From Methanococcoides sp. LMO-2 (GTDB taxonomy: Archaea; Halobacteriota; Methanosarcinia; Methanosarcinales; Methanosarcinaceae), in contig NZ_JBCAUS010000007.1 in NCBI RefSeq assembly GCF_038432375.1, forward strand, positions 186,001-250,000: a DNA stretch of 64,000 nt. The letters are read 5' to 3'. The translations under genes and the position numbers were made by a program. Every line of letters begins with the position of its first letter. The first letter of the stretch is position 1. The notes beneath the pieces are model-generated. The model made no database searches. It had not been told where the DNA came from and was given only the letters and a program-made list of their open reading frames with translations. Below, piece by piece: positions 44,910-55,066 of the stretch.

Positions 44910-47588
44910 TCATATTCCGCTGCTTGCTACTATTTTCTTTATCGCTTCAGCAATAAAAAGTGTTGTAAAGGCTGCTGAGACAGGAATTACCCATTCCACA
45001 GGCCCAAGAGCTACAAGCTCGAATATATTAGCAAGATATGGGACATACATTACTGTCAGTGTCAGCAAAAATGTACTGGCCACTCCTACAAGCATCAGCT
45101 TGTTGCTGAAAATTCCAACGCTTAACGCTGATACTGTCAATGACCTGAACACGAACGGGATGAACAATATCATACTCAAAATGGTGGCGAAGGTCATTGT
45201 ACGTGCCCTTTCTATATTGCCCATGGGATCTGAGAACATGAACACCAGGAAACATACCAAACCCATTGTCAGAGCAATGCTGACCATGAGTACCAGATTT
45301 CTCTTTTTAAGTATTCTTTCTCCTCGTTTGCGTGGGGTTTCAAACATTACTTCATTCCTTATGGGATCAAGTCCCAGTGAAATTGCTGGCATGACCTCTC
45401 CGAACAAATTGATGAACAGGATCTGTAATGCCAGAAGTGGTATCAGTTCAAATCCCAGGAGCGTTATGCCCAGCATGATGAGTATCACCTCGGTAAAGTT
45501 CCTTGAGACCAGATAGGTCGTGAACTTCTCAATGTTCTCATAGATACCACGACCACGTTTTACAGCTTCAACAATGGTCTCGAAATTATCATCCTGAAGG
45601 ATCATAAGACTGGATTCCTTTGCAACATCGGTACCTTTGATACCCATTGAAATACCAATATCTGCTTTCTTCAGTGCCGGTGCATCGTTGACCCCGTCTC
45701 CGGTCATTGCAACAACATGACCACGGTTCTGCAATGCCTGCACTATCCTGAGCTTTTGCTCAGGCATGACCCTTGCATAGACACTGATACCCTCTACAAC
45801 AGAATCGAATTCCTCATCATCGAGGGTCAGAAGCTCACTTCCTGTTACGGCCCCATCATCAATGATGTGTCTTAGCTTTCCACCCATCTGCTCAACAGAA
45901 CCATTATAATCAGGAGACAAACCTATCTTCTTCCCGATAGCCTTTGCAGTCTCCTCATTATCACCGGTTATCATAACGACCCTGATCCCCGCCTGGTTGC
46001 AAAGGGCTATCGCATCCTTTGCTTCTTTCCGTTCAGGATCTATCATGGCAACAAGTCCAAGGAATGTGAGTTCGCTCTCTGATTCTTCCACAGGCAACCC
46101 TTCGGGAAGCTTCCTGTATGATATACCAAGAACACGATACGCAGAACTTGCAAGCTCTAAGTTCTCACTCAATATCCTTTCAACATCACCCTCACCTAGA
46201 TCACTTACACCATCATCGCTCTCAATGGATACGCATTTTTGAAGGATAAATTCAGGTGCACCTTTGCAGAAAGCTATCCTGCCCTCAGCACTACTGTGGA
46301 TCGTGGTCATCAACTTCCTTTCGGAAGTGAACATTATCTCATGAAGTTTTTCATATTCAGTATCAAGATCATCTTTCCAGACATCAGCTTTTGAAGCTGC
46401 AACGATCAATGCAACTTCAGTAGGATCACCGACAACATCCCATTTTCCCTGCCTTTGTACCATGGAAGAATTATTACACAATGATGCTGCCTTCAGCAGC
46501 ATATCAAGAGTTGGATTCTTTTCCAGATCCACAGTCTCTTCATTCTTTAACAGAGATCCTTGTGGATCATAGCCTATCCCAGTAAGATCAAAGTACTTGT
46601 TTCCTGTGTATATCTTCTGAGCGGTCATCTCGTTCTTTGTCAGGGTTCCGGTCTTATCAGTACAGATAACCGTTGTGGAACCCAGTGTCTCGACACCCAG
46701 CATTTTCCTTACTATTGCGTTGTGTTCTGCCATCCTGTGCATACCATATGCAAGCGTGATCGTCATGGTCAGGGGCAAACCTTCCGGAACCGCAGCTACC
46801 GCCAGAGCAAGGGCTATGATCATCATTTCCTCAGTAGGTGCACCGGTAAAGTATCCAAGCATGAAAGTGAGACCTGAAGCAACAAGAGCGATCACAGCAA
46901 GGCTTTTGGAAAGTTCTGCTATCTTTTGCTGAAGAGGTGTCTTTACCTCACTTTCCTGTATCATACCAGCTATCATTCCGAGCCTGCTCTGCATGCCCAC
47001 AGCTGTTACAACAGCCCTACATTTTCCATGAACGATCTGTGTTCCTGAAAAGATCATGTCTCCTGCAATCTTTTCTATGGACATGCTCTCCCCTGTTATC
47101 GCCGATTCATCAACTTTGAGGCCGTGCAACTCAAAAACAAGTGCATCAGCTGCTATCTTGTCACCGGTTTCAAGTACCAGTACATCACCAACAACAACGT
47201 TTTTTGTGGGAACCTCTGTCACGACACCGTTCCTTAGAACATGGGTTACCGGCTGGACCATTTTCTTAAGGGCTTCCATGGCTTTTTCGGCCTTGAACTC
47301 TTGTATAAAACCCAAGAATATGACGAAAGCTATGGTGCCGATAATTACCCAGAAATTAACGATCTCATCTATCGTTAGTGACATGATAGCTGCTGCCAGC
47401 AGAACCCACACAATAAAATTAGCGAACTGCCGGACAAGAACATTGAAAGGAGTTACTTTCGTTCTTTCCTGAAGCTCATTGAAACCATATTCAAGCAGCC
47501 TTTTTGCCGCATCCTCTTCTGAAAGACCTTCCCTTGATGTTTTCAGGTCCTCAAGAACAGAATCTATATCAGCATTTTCATAATCCAT
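44910..47588 (-). CDS. P2-type cation-transporting ATPase (Ca2+ or Na+ type)
   Basis: 892 residues from ATG 47588 (an in-frame GTG lies at 47600). P-type motifs are TGES in the actuator, PEGLP in helix M4, phosphorylation site DKTGTLT (about residue 315), TGDNEETA and TGDGVNDAPAL in the hinge. There are about ten membrane helices, including the C-terminal six typical of P2 pumps. PEGLP points to a Ca2+ or Na+ exporter; the ion cannot be fixed from motifs alone. Confidence 0.9.
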   Translation of the reverse strand: MDYENADIDSVLEDLKTSREGLSEEDAAKRLLEYGFNELQERTKVTPFNVLVRQFANFIVWVLLAAAIMSLTIDEIVNFWVIIGTIAFVIFLGFIQEFKAEKAMEALKKMVQPVTHVLRNGVVTEVPTKNVVVGDVLVLETGDKIAADALVFELHGLKVDESAITGESMSIEKIAGDMIFSGTQIVHGKCRAVVTAVGMQSRLGMIAGMIQESEVKTPLQQKIAELSKSLAVIALVASGLTFMLGYFTGAPTEEMMIIALALAVAAVPEGLPLTMTITLAYGMHRMAEHNAIVRKMLGVETLGSTTVICTDKTGTLTKNEMTAQKIYTGNKYFDLTGIGYDPQGSLLKNEETVDLEKNPTLDMLLKAASLCNNSSMVQRQGKWDVVGDPTEVALIVAASKADVWKDDLDTEYEKLHEIMFTSERKLMTTIHSSAEGRIAFCKGAPEFILQKCVSIESDDGVSDLGEGDVERILSENLELASSAYRVLGISYRKLPEGLPVEESESELTFLGLVAMIDPERKEAKDAIALCNQAGIRVVMITGDNEETAKAIGKKIGLSPDYNGSVEQMGGKLRHIIDDGAVTGSELLTLDDEEFDSVVEGISVYARVMPEQKLRIVQALQNRGHVVAMTGDGVNDAPALKKADIGISMGIKGTDVAKESSLMILQDDNFETIVEAVKRGRGIYENIEKFTTYLVSRNFTEVILIMLGITLLGFELIPLLALQILFINLFGEVMPAISLGLDPIRNEVMFETPRKRGERILKKRNLVLMVSIALTMGLVCFLVFMFSDPMGNIERARTMTFATILSMILFIPFVFRSLTVSALSVGIFSNKLMLVGVASTFLLTLTVMYVPYLANIFELVALGPVEWVIPVSAAFTTLFIAEAIKKIVASSGI

Positions 47589-47796
47589 CAGTAAACCCAC
47601 TAAGAAGGAGATATGTTAACAATAGTATTTCTTAATTTGCCACCAGATCAAATACAGAACTTTGCGATCAATGTTAAATGATCTTCTGATCATCCCTGAA
47701 AAAAATGCTTCAAAAAAGGATTTTTGGTAATATTAAATTTTGTTTAATTTGAAAAAAATAAAGGGAACAGCTTAACCTTAGATTGAGGTTTTAAGT

Positions 47797-47821
47797 AACG
47801 AAGTCGATGACAGACTTCGTT
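47797..47821 (+). terminator. Hairpin with T tract between P-type ATPase and PAS genes
   Basis: AACGAAGTC and GACTTCGTT form a 9-bp perfect stem with a 7-base loop, followed on the plus strand by TTATTTT. The nearby genes are on the minus strand, so it may instead work as a 3'-end hairpin for the PAS gene. The rest of 47601-47870 shows no gene. Confidence 0.4.
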
Positions 47822-47870
47822 TTATTTTAACTTTAAACCTATACTACAACTTTTGCTTTCGAATTTTCAA

Positions 47871-49166
47871 TCAGCAGCCCTTTTCCTTACGTTCCGTGAT
47901 GTCCTGAATTACTCCCTGATAGTCGGTCACAACACCTTCATCATTGCGCTGTACAAAGGTCTGCTCTTCAACCCATCTCTCTTCTCCGGACTTTGTCCTT
48001 ATCCTGTACTCCTTGACAAAGACCTTACCACCCTCATTACAGATATCCGAAAGTTCCATCTGCACTTCGGGAAGGTCTTCCGGATGGACTATATTACCAT
48101 ACAAAATATCCCCCGAGAGGAACTCATCAACAGTATATCCGAACTGGGCAATGTTATCTGACACGAATTCGACCGGCCAGAGCTCTTTTTCATCCTCAGC
48201 TCCTGCCTTCCAGAGGAAAGCTATAACTGGGCTGTGATTTACAATTGTCTCAAGGGCCTGTTTTCTCTCCAGCAGTTCAGCCTGCTTCTCAAGTGAAACC
48301 TTGAGTGCGATCTCACTTTCTTTCTGCTTTGTGATGTCCTGAACAATTCCCTGGAAGTGGGTAGGTTCTCCATTTTTGTCCCTGAGAATAAAGGTCTTCT
48401 CATTTACCCACAATAACTTCCCATCCTTTGTTATCACACGGTATTCCTGTGTGTAGTTGTCACTGCCATCATCACATTTCTCTCCGAGTGTATCCCTGAC
48501 CCTCTCATAATCATCAGGATGGACCAGATCCCCATAAACGATGCGCCCGAGCATGAAATCCTCGGCTGAATATCCCAGCTTTGAAACATTCTCAGAAGCA
48601 TAATCTGCAGGCCAGAAATCTTCTGCTCTCCATAGGAAGACCATGGTGGAACTATGGTTAATGATATCTTCCAGAGCTTTCTGTTTCTTCAGGGATTCCT
48701 CAAAGGCAATATCGTTGAACTTCTGCTCCGTTATATCAAAGATGGTACCCTGGTAATGTGTTACGTTCCCGGCATCATCCCGCTGGATATAGGTTCTCTC
48801 ATCGACCCAGCGTACATCACCGGACTTTAAGACGATCCTGTATTCCTGATCGAAGAAATCTCCTCCCTGTATACAGCGCTGCCTGAGAGTATCTTCCACC
48901 ATCTTCAGGTCATCGGGGTGGACTATATCAGCATAGTGGAGGCGGCCTGAGACGAACTCCTCAACTGTGTAACCAAGAAGGCTCACATTTCCAGAAACAT
49001 ATTCCACAGGCCATTTTTCTTCGGGAACATCTTCTGCCGTCCAGAGAAAAGCAATAACCGGACTGTTATCAATTATCCTTTCAAGCACTTCTTTCCTGTC
49101 CAGTACCTTACCCAATGCACTTTCAGAACCACTTGCAACATTTTTACCTGATATGTTAGATTCCAT
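47871..49166 (-). CDS. PAS-only sensor with three tandem PAS/PAC domains
   Basis: 431 residues made of three PAS plus PAC units (about 28-155, 160-285 and 300-425), each with a SPVIAFLW- or STMVFLW-type start, a GY(T/S)xExF segment, HPDD or HPED, and the PAC ending DITEQK, DITKQK or DITERK. No histidine kinase, cyclase or DNA-binding domain follows; the protein stops just after the third PAC (KEKGC). It is either a stand-alone sensor that acts on a partner or a truncated kinase. Confidence 0.85.
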   Translation of the reverse strand: MESNISGKNVASGSESALGKVLDRKEVLERIIDNSPVIAFLWTAEDVPEEKWPVEYVSGNVSLLGYTVEEFVSGRLHYADIVHPDDLKMVEDTLRQRCIQGGDFFDQEYRIVLKSGDVRWVDERTYIQRDDAGNVTHYQGTIFDITEQKFNDIAFEESLKKQKALEDIINHSSTMVFLWRAEDFWPADYASENVSKLGYSAEDFMLGRIVYGDLVHPDDYERVRDTLGEKCDDGSDNYTQEYRVITKDGKLLWVNEKTFILRDKNGEPTHFQGIVQDITKQKESEIALKVSLEKQAELLERKQALETIVNHSPVIAFLWKAGAEDEKELWPVEFVSDNIAQFGYTVDEFLSGDILYGNIVHPEDLPEVQMELSDICNEGGKVFVKEYRIRTKSGEERWVEEQTFVQRNDEGVVTDYQGVIQDITERKEKGC

Positions 49167-49218
49167 GTACTATCCCCATTAAGTTGACACTTTTCAATTT
49201 ATTATTTGTTTATTGAGT

Positions 49219-50391
49219 TTAAGTATTGATCGATTTTGTTCTCTCTTTAGACTGTATTACCATTTTCAAAAGTACAGGTGATACGAAAATAGAGACTGCG
49301 ACCATCAGGACAATGGCTGAAAAAATCTCATCACCTATGATACCAAGCTCCTTTCCAATGGATATCAGCACCAGCTCTACTCCTGCCCTTGGCATAACTC
49401 CCACACCGAATATAAGGCTGTCATAATTATCAAAACCGATAAGTCGACCTCCTGCAAAACCTCCTACCAGTTTACCCACAAGGGCCAGGAAAACCACGGC
49501 CAATGAAAACAGGCCAACTGTTTGCAAAGTGGCAACATTCATGGAGAGACCGATGTAAGCGAAGAATATCGGTACAAAGATACCGTACGCAACTCCTGTA
49601 ACCTTACTTTGCACATGCTCGATCTTTGCATGGGAGATATCCGAGATCATGACACCTCCAATGAAAGCTCCGATCACAGCATGCAGTCCGAAGAGCTCTG
49701 CAAGGTAGGCAGAGAACAGGGCTACCATAATCACAAATGCAAATATGGACTCCCTGATATGCATTTTATGTACATATGCGAAGAGTTTCGGGAAGAACCA
49801 GACCCTGAAAATGAGCATTAATACCACAAAAGCAACGATCTTGAACATAATGAACAAAATCTGCACAGCTGAAGGGAACTGGTCATATGTTGCCATGGTA
49901 ACTACGATCGAGAGAAGGAATATGCCGATGATGTCATCGAAGATGGACGATGTGAGCATCATGGAACCGGGTTTGCTTGAAAGGTAATCCATATCGATCA
50001 GTGTCCTGACAACCACTCCGATGCTAGTAGGACTGAACGCCACACCCATAAAAACGCTTACGAGGGTGCTGAACTGGAAATACATACCCAGCAGGAAGCC
50101 TGCAAAAAAGGCTACAAATACCTGGCATACACTTGCTATTAATGCTTTTTTGGATGATGATGTCAGGTCGCGAAGATGAACTTCCTTATAACCTGCTGTA
50201 AACAAAAGGAAAATGGCCCCCATTTCAGCAAGGAATGTGATGACCTCTGAGCTCTGATGTATAAGAAATATCCCAAGAACCACACCGGAAAGCAATTCAC
50301 CAAGGATGGAAGGAAATCCCACTCTTTCGAACAGTTCACCAAAGATCTTTGCCAGAAGAAGTATCATCAGTATATAGAAGAGAACTTCCAT
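49219..50391 (-). CDS. Na+/H+ antiporter, CPA2 type
   Basis: 390 residues with about twelve hydrophobic segments. The sequence fits the CPA2/KefB-NapA group: ILGELLSGVVLGIF, FSPTSIGVVVRTLIDM and SIFDDIIGIFLLSIV, the last with the DD-like pair in the transport site. It exchanges a monovalent cation for protons. Its start overlaps the stop of the CBS gene (TAATG), so the CBS protein is likely its regulatory partner. Confidence 0.87.
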   Translation of the reverse strand: MEVLFYILMILLLAKIFGELFERVGFPSILGELLSGVVLGIFLIHQSSEVITFLAEMGAIFLLFTAGYKEVHLRDLTSSSKKALIASVCQVFVAFFAGFLLGMYFQFSTLVSVFMGVAFSPTSIGVVVRTLIDMDYLSSKPGSMMLTSSIFDDIIGIFLLSIVVTMATYDQFPSAVQILFIMFKIVAFVVLMLIFRVWFFPKLFAYVHKMHIRESIFAFVIMVALFSAYLAELFGLHAVIGAFIGGVMISDISHAKIEHVQSKVTGVAYGIFVPIFFAYIGLSMNVATLQTVGLFSLAVVFLALVGKLVGGFAGGRLIGFDNYDSLIFGVGVMPRAGVELVLISIGKELGIIGDEIFSAIVLMVAVSIFVSPVLLKMVIQSKERTKSINT

Positions 50392-50879
50392 TACTCATAA
50401 CCTCTTAACTTGTATACCTCTTTAAGGATATCGGGTTTGCATATGATACCTACAAGTTTCCCATCTTCAACAACACAAACACGATCCATCCTGTGCTTGA
50501 GCATCATGTCAGCTGCTTCACAAAGAGGCTCATCTGAAGATATCGATACCGGATGAGGGATCATTATGTTCTTTGCTGTCTCACCCTGGGCTACCACTGC
50601 AGCATGATGTGTGTGATCCAGTCTTGGAGTTCTCTCCACAAGAAGGATACGAAGCATTACATCCTGATTGATTATGCCCACAATTTCATAACTTTTATTC
50701 ACCACAGGATATGTATGAAAATGATGTTTGCTAAAAATTTCCAGGATCTCATCTAACGGATCATCTTCATGGATTGTTACAACATCTTTTGTCATAACCT
50801 GTTCTATCAACTTCTCGTTACAACTTTCAGAAAAAGACCGAACGCATTTCGCACAATCTCCACTTCCAGCATCTTTCAC
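50391..50879 (-). CDS. CBS-pair regulatory protein
   Basis: 162 residues from GTG 50879 (GGGGGAT upstream). A short Cys-bearing N-terminus (DCAKCVRSFSESC) precedes two CBS domains: MTKDVVTIHEDDPLDEILEI and then MIPHPVSISSDEPLCEAADM. CBS pairs bind adenine nucleotides and regulate channels and transporters. Translationally coupled with the antiporter. Confidence 0.87.
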   Translation of the reverse strand: MKDAGSGDCAKCVRSFSESCNEKLIEQVMTKDVVTIHEDDPLDEILEIFSKHHFHTYPVVNKSYEIVGIINQDVMLRILLVERTPRLDHTHHAAVVAQGETAKNIMIPHPVSISSDEPLCEAADMMLKHRMDRVCVVEDGKLVGIICKPDILKEVYKLRGYE

Positions 50880-51024
50880 AGCTTTATCCCCCTTGAAGCT
50901 ATAATGCGTGGGAAATACCCATACAAACTATTTCTTTTATTCTACAAATATTAAATGTATCTGCAAAGCTATCACTACGACCAAAATAAAATAAAAAAAT
51001 CGAAGAAAAAAGATGAAAGCGAAC

Positions 51025-52347
51025 TTAAAGGTCCAGTTCGTCCTTTTCAACGTTCGAAAGGGACATTTGAATAGCAATTCCACTGTTCTCGGCATACTCG
51101 TCGATACGCTTCACAGCATGTTCCACCATGCCGCCGGAGGTCAGTATCAGGCATCTCTTTCCACAAAGTGCCATCAGTATAGACTTATCGATGACGCCGG
51201 AAGTGATCTGAAGGTCGATGAGGTTATTTTCAGCAAGTGTTTTGCTTTTCTTACCCATTGCACCGATATTGTCGATATCCTCTTCAGCGACGATCTTACG
51301 GAAGGATGCCTCGTCATACTTGTCAGTATCATAGATAACAATCCCTCCTGACTTTATACCATGCCTTGTCATTTCTGCAATGGCATGCCCGTCCGGATGG
51401 ATATGCAGGACCCTTGCATTGACTGCCTCATAAGGACTGCTGATAGCATAGCTCCCGTGCATGACACCGAGATTGATAATGTCACCTTCTTTTACATCGG
51501 GGGATACTTCTATCCACATCAATTCAGGAGGCCTCAGTGAATTCACAAGTTCAGGAACACTTGTTGGGAACCTGTTGTGGATTGCAAGGTTCCTTCTTTC
51601 AAGTTCACTGTATATCTCCAGTGTGCGAGGCTGTCTGAGATATGATTTTCTCAAAAGATCAGCATCCCTGAATACATCTTCAGGTTTTCCTTCACCTATC
51701 AGATTACCTTCTGTCATGAAATAGACATAGTCTGCCCAGCTATATGCAAGCTCCACATCGTGAGTTGAAATTATCATGGTGGTACCATTGTGGTTCAACT
51801 CATTCAGCAGGTCAAGGATCTCATCCGCTCCCACGGGGTCGAGGTTAGCCAGCGGTTCGTCAAGGATCATGACCTCAGGGTCCATTGAGCAGACACCTGC
51901 AATGGCGACCCTTTTCTTCTGCCCGCCACTCAAATGGTGTGGAGGTTTGTCCTTGAATTCGGTTATGCCGATATATTCGAGAGTATTATTGACCTTCTCC
52001 TCAACTTCCTCTTTCGAATAACCAAGGTTCGTAGGACCAAAACCCACATCTTGGTATACTGTAGGAGCAAATATCTGATCATCAGAGTTCTGGAAGACGA
52101 TGCCCACACTTTTTCTTATCTCACGCAGGGATTTTGCATCGTACTCCATGGGTTTCCCGTGGAAATACACAGTTCCCTCTTTGGGTTTGAGGGTACCGTT
52201 CAATAACATGAAAAGAGTTGATTTACCGGAACCGTTCTTTCCGACAAAAGCGATCTTCTTGCCCTTTTTTATTTTTACATCAACGCCTTTTATGGCCTGG
52301 GTCCCATCATGGTAGGAATATTTCAAGCCTTTTGTTTCCAGTATCAT
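51025..52347 (-). CDS. cbiO: Cobalt ECF transporter ATPase CbiO with long C-terminal extension
   Basis: 440 residues. Residues about 1-235 are the ABC ATPase: Walker [12 protein letters not shown], signature [10 protein letters not shown] and Walker [21 protein letters not shown]. Usual CbiO proteins end near 280, whereas here about 160 further residues follow ([20 protein letters not shown], then [20 protein letters not shown]), apparently an added alpha/beta domain I cannot name. It energises cobalt uptake with CbiM, CbiN and CbiQ. GGAGGT before the ATG. Confidence 0.88.
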   Translation of the reverse strand: MILETKGLKYSYHDGTQAIKGVDVKIKKGKKIAFVGKNGSGKSTLFMLLNGTLKPKEGTVYFHGKPMEYDAKSLREIRKSVGIVFQNSDDQIFAPTVYQDVGFGPTNLGYSKEEVEEKVNNTLEYIGITEFKDKPPHHLSGGQKKRVAIAGVCSMDPEVMILDEPLANLDPVGADEILDLLNELNHNGTTMIISTHDVELAYSWADYVYFMTEGNLIGEGKPEDVFRDADLLRKSYLRQPRTLEIYSELERRNLAIHNRFPTSVPELVNSLRPPELMWIEVSPDVKEGDIINLGVMHGSYAISSPYEAVNARVLHIHPDGHAIAEMTRHGIKSGGIVIYDTDKYDEASFRKIVAEEDIDNIGAMGKKSKTLAENNLIDLQITSGVIDKSILMALCGKRCLILTSGGMVEHAVKRIDEYAENSGIAIQMSLSNVEKDELDL

Positions 52348-52367
52348 AATTTTTACCTCCGAGACCT

Positions 52368-53150
52368 TTAGAATATAGATATATCATTAGTCAGGTACCA
52401 TAGTGCCAGAATAACGGAAAAGTAGGCACCTGTAAGTATAAGTTCAGTTGCCCTGACGGGCCTTTTTTCCTCAAAGAAGAGTATTCTTCCGTCATAGCAA
52501 CGTGCACTCATGGAAATAAAGATCTTCTCTCCCTGCTCCCATGATCTTATGAAAAGGGTCGTTGCCAGCATGGCAAGTGAATTCAGGCCGGTTCTCCAGT
52601 CCTTGTATCCAAGCCTTACTGTCTGTGCATACTTGATACCCCATGCGACCTCAAGGAAAACAAAGATGTAACGATACATCATCATGGAAAGTTCAATTAA
52701 GGAATCAGGCAGCTTTGTAGCTTTCAAGACTGAGAAAAGCTCTACCATCGGTGTGGTCAGAGCAAGGAAGAACAGGCATGACATACCGCTGAGTGTCCTT
52801 GAAAATACCAGCAATGCCATATCAAGTCCACCGGTGTTCACACCAAGTCGGTAACCAAAGACATCAAATCCAAAAAGTTCAGTTCCTGAACCAAAGAAGA
52901 ATGCTATGATAATAACACTTAAGATAACGAAAACAGCCGGAGCAGACAGTAGCTTCAGATAAAAACCGACAGGGATCTTTGCGAAGTAAACCGTTGCAAA
53001 ACTCATGCAAAAAGCTACAGTAAAGGGTAGTATGAATGATTGTGAAGATACTCCCATCAACAGACCAAAAGTAATGATCGAAAGTTTTAGCCAGTTGTTT
53101 CGGTACCTTAACGGACTTACCAGAGCATAGTCATCAAGAATATTTGTCAT
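52368..53150 (-). CDS. cbiQ: Cobalt ECF transporter membrane subunit CbiQ
   Basis: 260 residues with several hydrophobic segments and the coupling helix motif ARCYDGR (about residue 215), by which CbiQ contacts CbiO. Located in the membrane. It lies 20 bases before cbiO and 118 bases after cbiN, with a hairpin between. Confidence 0.9.
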   Translation of the reverse strand: MTNILDDYALVSPLRYRNNWLKLSIITFGLLMGVSSQSFILPFTVAFCMSFATVYFAKIPVGFYLKLLSAPAVFVILSVIIIAFFFGSGTELFGFDVFGYRLGVNTGGLDMALLVFSRTLSGMSCLFFLALTTPMVELFSVLKATKLPDSLIELSMMMYRYIFVFLEVAWGIKYAQTVRLGYKDWRTGLNSLAMLATTLFIRSWEQGEKIFISMSARCYDGRILFFEEKRPVRATELILTGAYFSVILALWYLTNDISIF

Positions 53151-53220
53151 ATTATGTTCACGCCGTTAATTTCGTTTTTTAATGTGATATGGTGTCATTA
53201 AGGACAACAACATAAAAAAG

Positions 53221-53243
53221 AGTGATCCTTAATAAGGATCACT
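53221..53243 (-). terminator. Hairpin between cbiN and cbiQ
   Basis: AGTGATCCTT and AAGGATCACT form a 10-bp perfect stem with a 3-base loop, followed on the minus strand by CTTTTTTATG. It sits inside the cobalt operon and would lower cbiQ/cbiO expression relative to cbiMN. Confidence 0.65.
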
Positions 53244-53268
53244 ATAAGGTGGAAAAAAATGGACAATC

Positions 53269-53571
53269 TTATTCAGATTGCTGTTTGCCCTTGTAGTATC
53301 CGAAGAAGTAACCAAGGACAATTGCACCGATAGCTGCCTGAAGTGCAAAGAGAAGACTCTCAGTCTCTCCTCCAGGAGGCTCGAACTTTACGGAGTTGAC
53401 CCATGAATCAGCTGTCCATTCTTCATACTGACCATCTGTGATCTCAGCGATGACGTCTTCTGCCTGACCGTCAGCGCCACCAAACTCAGAGTCCGGGTTT
53501 GCTGCCATTCCATAGAAGAATGATGCTATGAAAAGTATAGCGATCACTGCAAATATTGCTTCACCTTTCAC
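53269..53571 (-). CDS. cbiN: Cobalt ECF transporter subunit CbiN
   Basis: 100 residues: one helix near each end (about 5-22 and 74-92) with an extracytoplasmic loop between, rich in Asp and Glu. This is the CbiN layout, which helps CbiM load cobalt. Its start overlaps the cbiM stop by four bases (ATGA). Confidence 0.9.
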   Translation of the reverse strand: MKGEAIFAVIAILFIASFFYGMAANPDSEFGGADGQAEDVIAEITDGQYEEWTADSWVNSVKFEPPGGETESLLFALQAAIGAIVLGYFFGYYKGKQQSE

Positions 53572-54263
53572 TGGCTGGTCCCCCTGATCTTGTTAAGGAC
53601 TGATTCTGTAATAACATTGAGCTCTACAAGTGCATCGCTCTTTACCTGTATCACATACTTGAAGATAAGAGCTGTCAGTGCACCCTCCATGATAGCCAGA
53701 GGAACCTGGGTTGTTGCGAACACAAGCATGAACGCCTTGAGTGATGCTGCAAATCCGCCGACCTCTGCCGGGAAAGCTAAAGCAAGCTGAAGAGAAGTTA
53801 CCACATAGGTGAACCAGTCTGCAAATGTAGCTGCAAGGAACACTACCACATAGAAGTTGATGTTAGCTTTCATACCAGCCTTATAGATAGCATATGCCAC
53901 AACAGGGCCAATGATACCCATTGATGCTACATTTGCGCCCAGTGTTGTAAGACCGCCGTGTGCAAGGAAAATAGATTGGTAAAGCAGTACAATTGTACTC
54001 AGGACCGCTGCAATTGCAGGACCGAAGAGAATTGCTGCCATTCCTGTTCCTGTTGGGTGTGATGAACTGCCCGTAACAGATGGCATTTTCAAAGATGAAA
54101 GTACAAAGATGAATGCTCCCGCTACTGCCAGTAAAGGCAATAGTTCGCGCTTTTCAGATACAAGTTTGTTCAACCTGTAGATACCAAAGAATATTATTGG
54201 TATAGAGAACACAAACCACAGTTGCCACCATGGTGATGGTAAGAATCCCTCAAATATATGCAT
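53568..54263 (-). CDS. cbiM: Cobalt ECF transporter substrate-binding subunit CbiM
   Basis: 231 residues. The N-terminus MHIFEGFLPSPWWQLWF carries His2, which binds the metal in CbiM/NikM; six or seven hydrophobic segments follow, with VTGSSSHPTGTGMAAILFGP supplying another metal-site His. First gene of cbiMNQO. Confidence 0.93.
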   Translation of the reverse strand: MHIFEGFLPSPWWQLWFVFSIPIIFFGIYRLNKLVSEKRELLPLLAVAGAFIFVLSSLKMPSVTGSSSHPTGTGMAAILFGPAIAAVLSTIVLLYQSIFLAHGGLTTLGANVASMGIIGPVVAYAIYKAGMKANINFYVVVFLAATFADWFTYVVTSLQLALAFPAEVGGFAASLKAFMLVFATTQVPLAIMEGALTALIFKYVIQVKSDALVELNVITESVLNKIRGTSQ

Positions 54264-54359
54264 TTTAACACTCCATTCCTAATTTTATAATGAATTATGA
54301 ATCTAGCTAGATGAATGTCCTAAATCAATAACACTTGATTTAGATATTCCTACAATGAA

Positions 54360-54376
54360 AACTTTATATAAATACC
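54360..54376 (-). promoter_or_regulatory. TATA box of cbiMNQO
   Basis: On the minus strand GGTATTTATATAAAG lies about 105 bases before the cbiM ATG, leaving a leader of about 75 bases. I see no cobalamin-riboswitch-like core in it. Confidence 0.5.
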
Positions 54377-54481
54377 TTGAGATTAGGTATTTTAGCTTAT
54401 ATGGTAATAGAGTATTGTTTTCCACTTAAATATTATCAAAAAAAGAAAGGAATGGAATGTAAAACAATCAAAGTTAACTAA

Positions 54482-55066
54482 TTATTGCCTTACAACTACA
54501 ACACAATGTAAAATTGATTCTGCCTTTGGAGGTAAGTCCACTGTTCCGCCTGCAATGCGCTCTTCAGGATAACCGAAGTTCTCGCAAACGTAAAGTCCGG
54601 CTTCGACACCCATTTCCTTTAGCACTTCAGCAACCTCAGCAACACCAAAAGTGTCAGCAGGGAGCATGAAAATGTCCTTACCCAATTCGATCTCCTGGAT
54701 AAATGCCTTCTTTGCAGGTGCAGGGTCACGGCCATGCGCCGTTATTGCAGCTATGTTCGACATGCTGACACACAGGCGGGAACATGCCACCTGAATTGAA
54801 GAGATGCCCGGGATGATCCTGTCACCCTCCCCGGCAAACTTGCCAAGCCCGGAGAACATTGGATCGCCTGTGGAAAGTACCACCGCATCATCAGGCAGCT
54901 CGTGCAGGGCCTTGTAGTTCTTGATGATCTTTGCCTCACATTCAATGTAAGGTTCTGCAAGCTCAAGGGAGCGCTTTGAGCCATAGACCACCGATGCATT
55001 GCGTATTGCTTCGATGGCTTCCAGTGTCAACATGTTCGGCCCGACACCGACCCCTGCGATTATCAT
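54482..55066 (-). CDS. cbiE: Cobalt-precorrin-7 (C5)-methyltransferase
   Basis: 194 residues with the tetrapyrrole methylase fold: [20 protein letters not shown] at the start, the SAM loop [14 protein letters not shown] and [14 protein letters not shown]. The length fits CbiE alone, without the CbiT domain. Its start overlaps the cbiD stop by four bases (ATGA), so translation is coupled. Confidence 0.88.
   Translation of the reverse strand: MIIAGVGVGPNMLTLEAIEAIRNASVVYGSKRSLELAEPYIECEAKIIKNYKALHELPDDAVVLSTGDPMFSGLGKFAGEGDRIIPGISSIQVACSRLCVSMSNIAAITAHGRDPAPAKKAFIQEIELGKDIFMLPADTFGVAEVAEVLKEMGVEAGLYVCENFGYPEERIAGGTVDLPPKAESILHCVVVVRQ

Noticed and set aside
44905-45516. 203-residue plus-strand frame in the P-type ATPase gene
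   Set aside because: Complement of the C-terminal helices of the pump; not protein-like.
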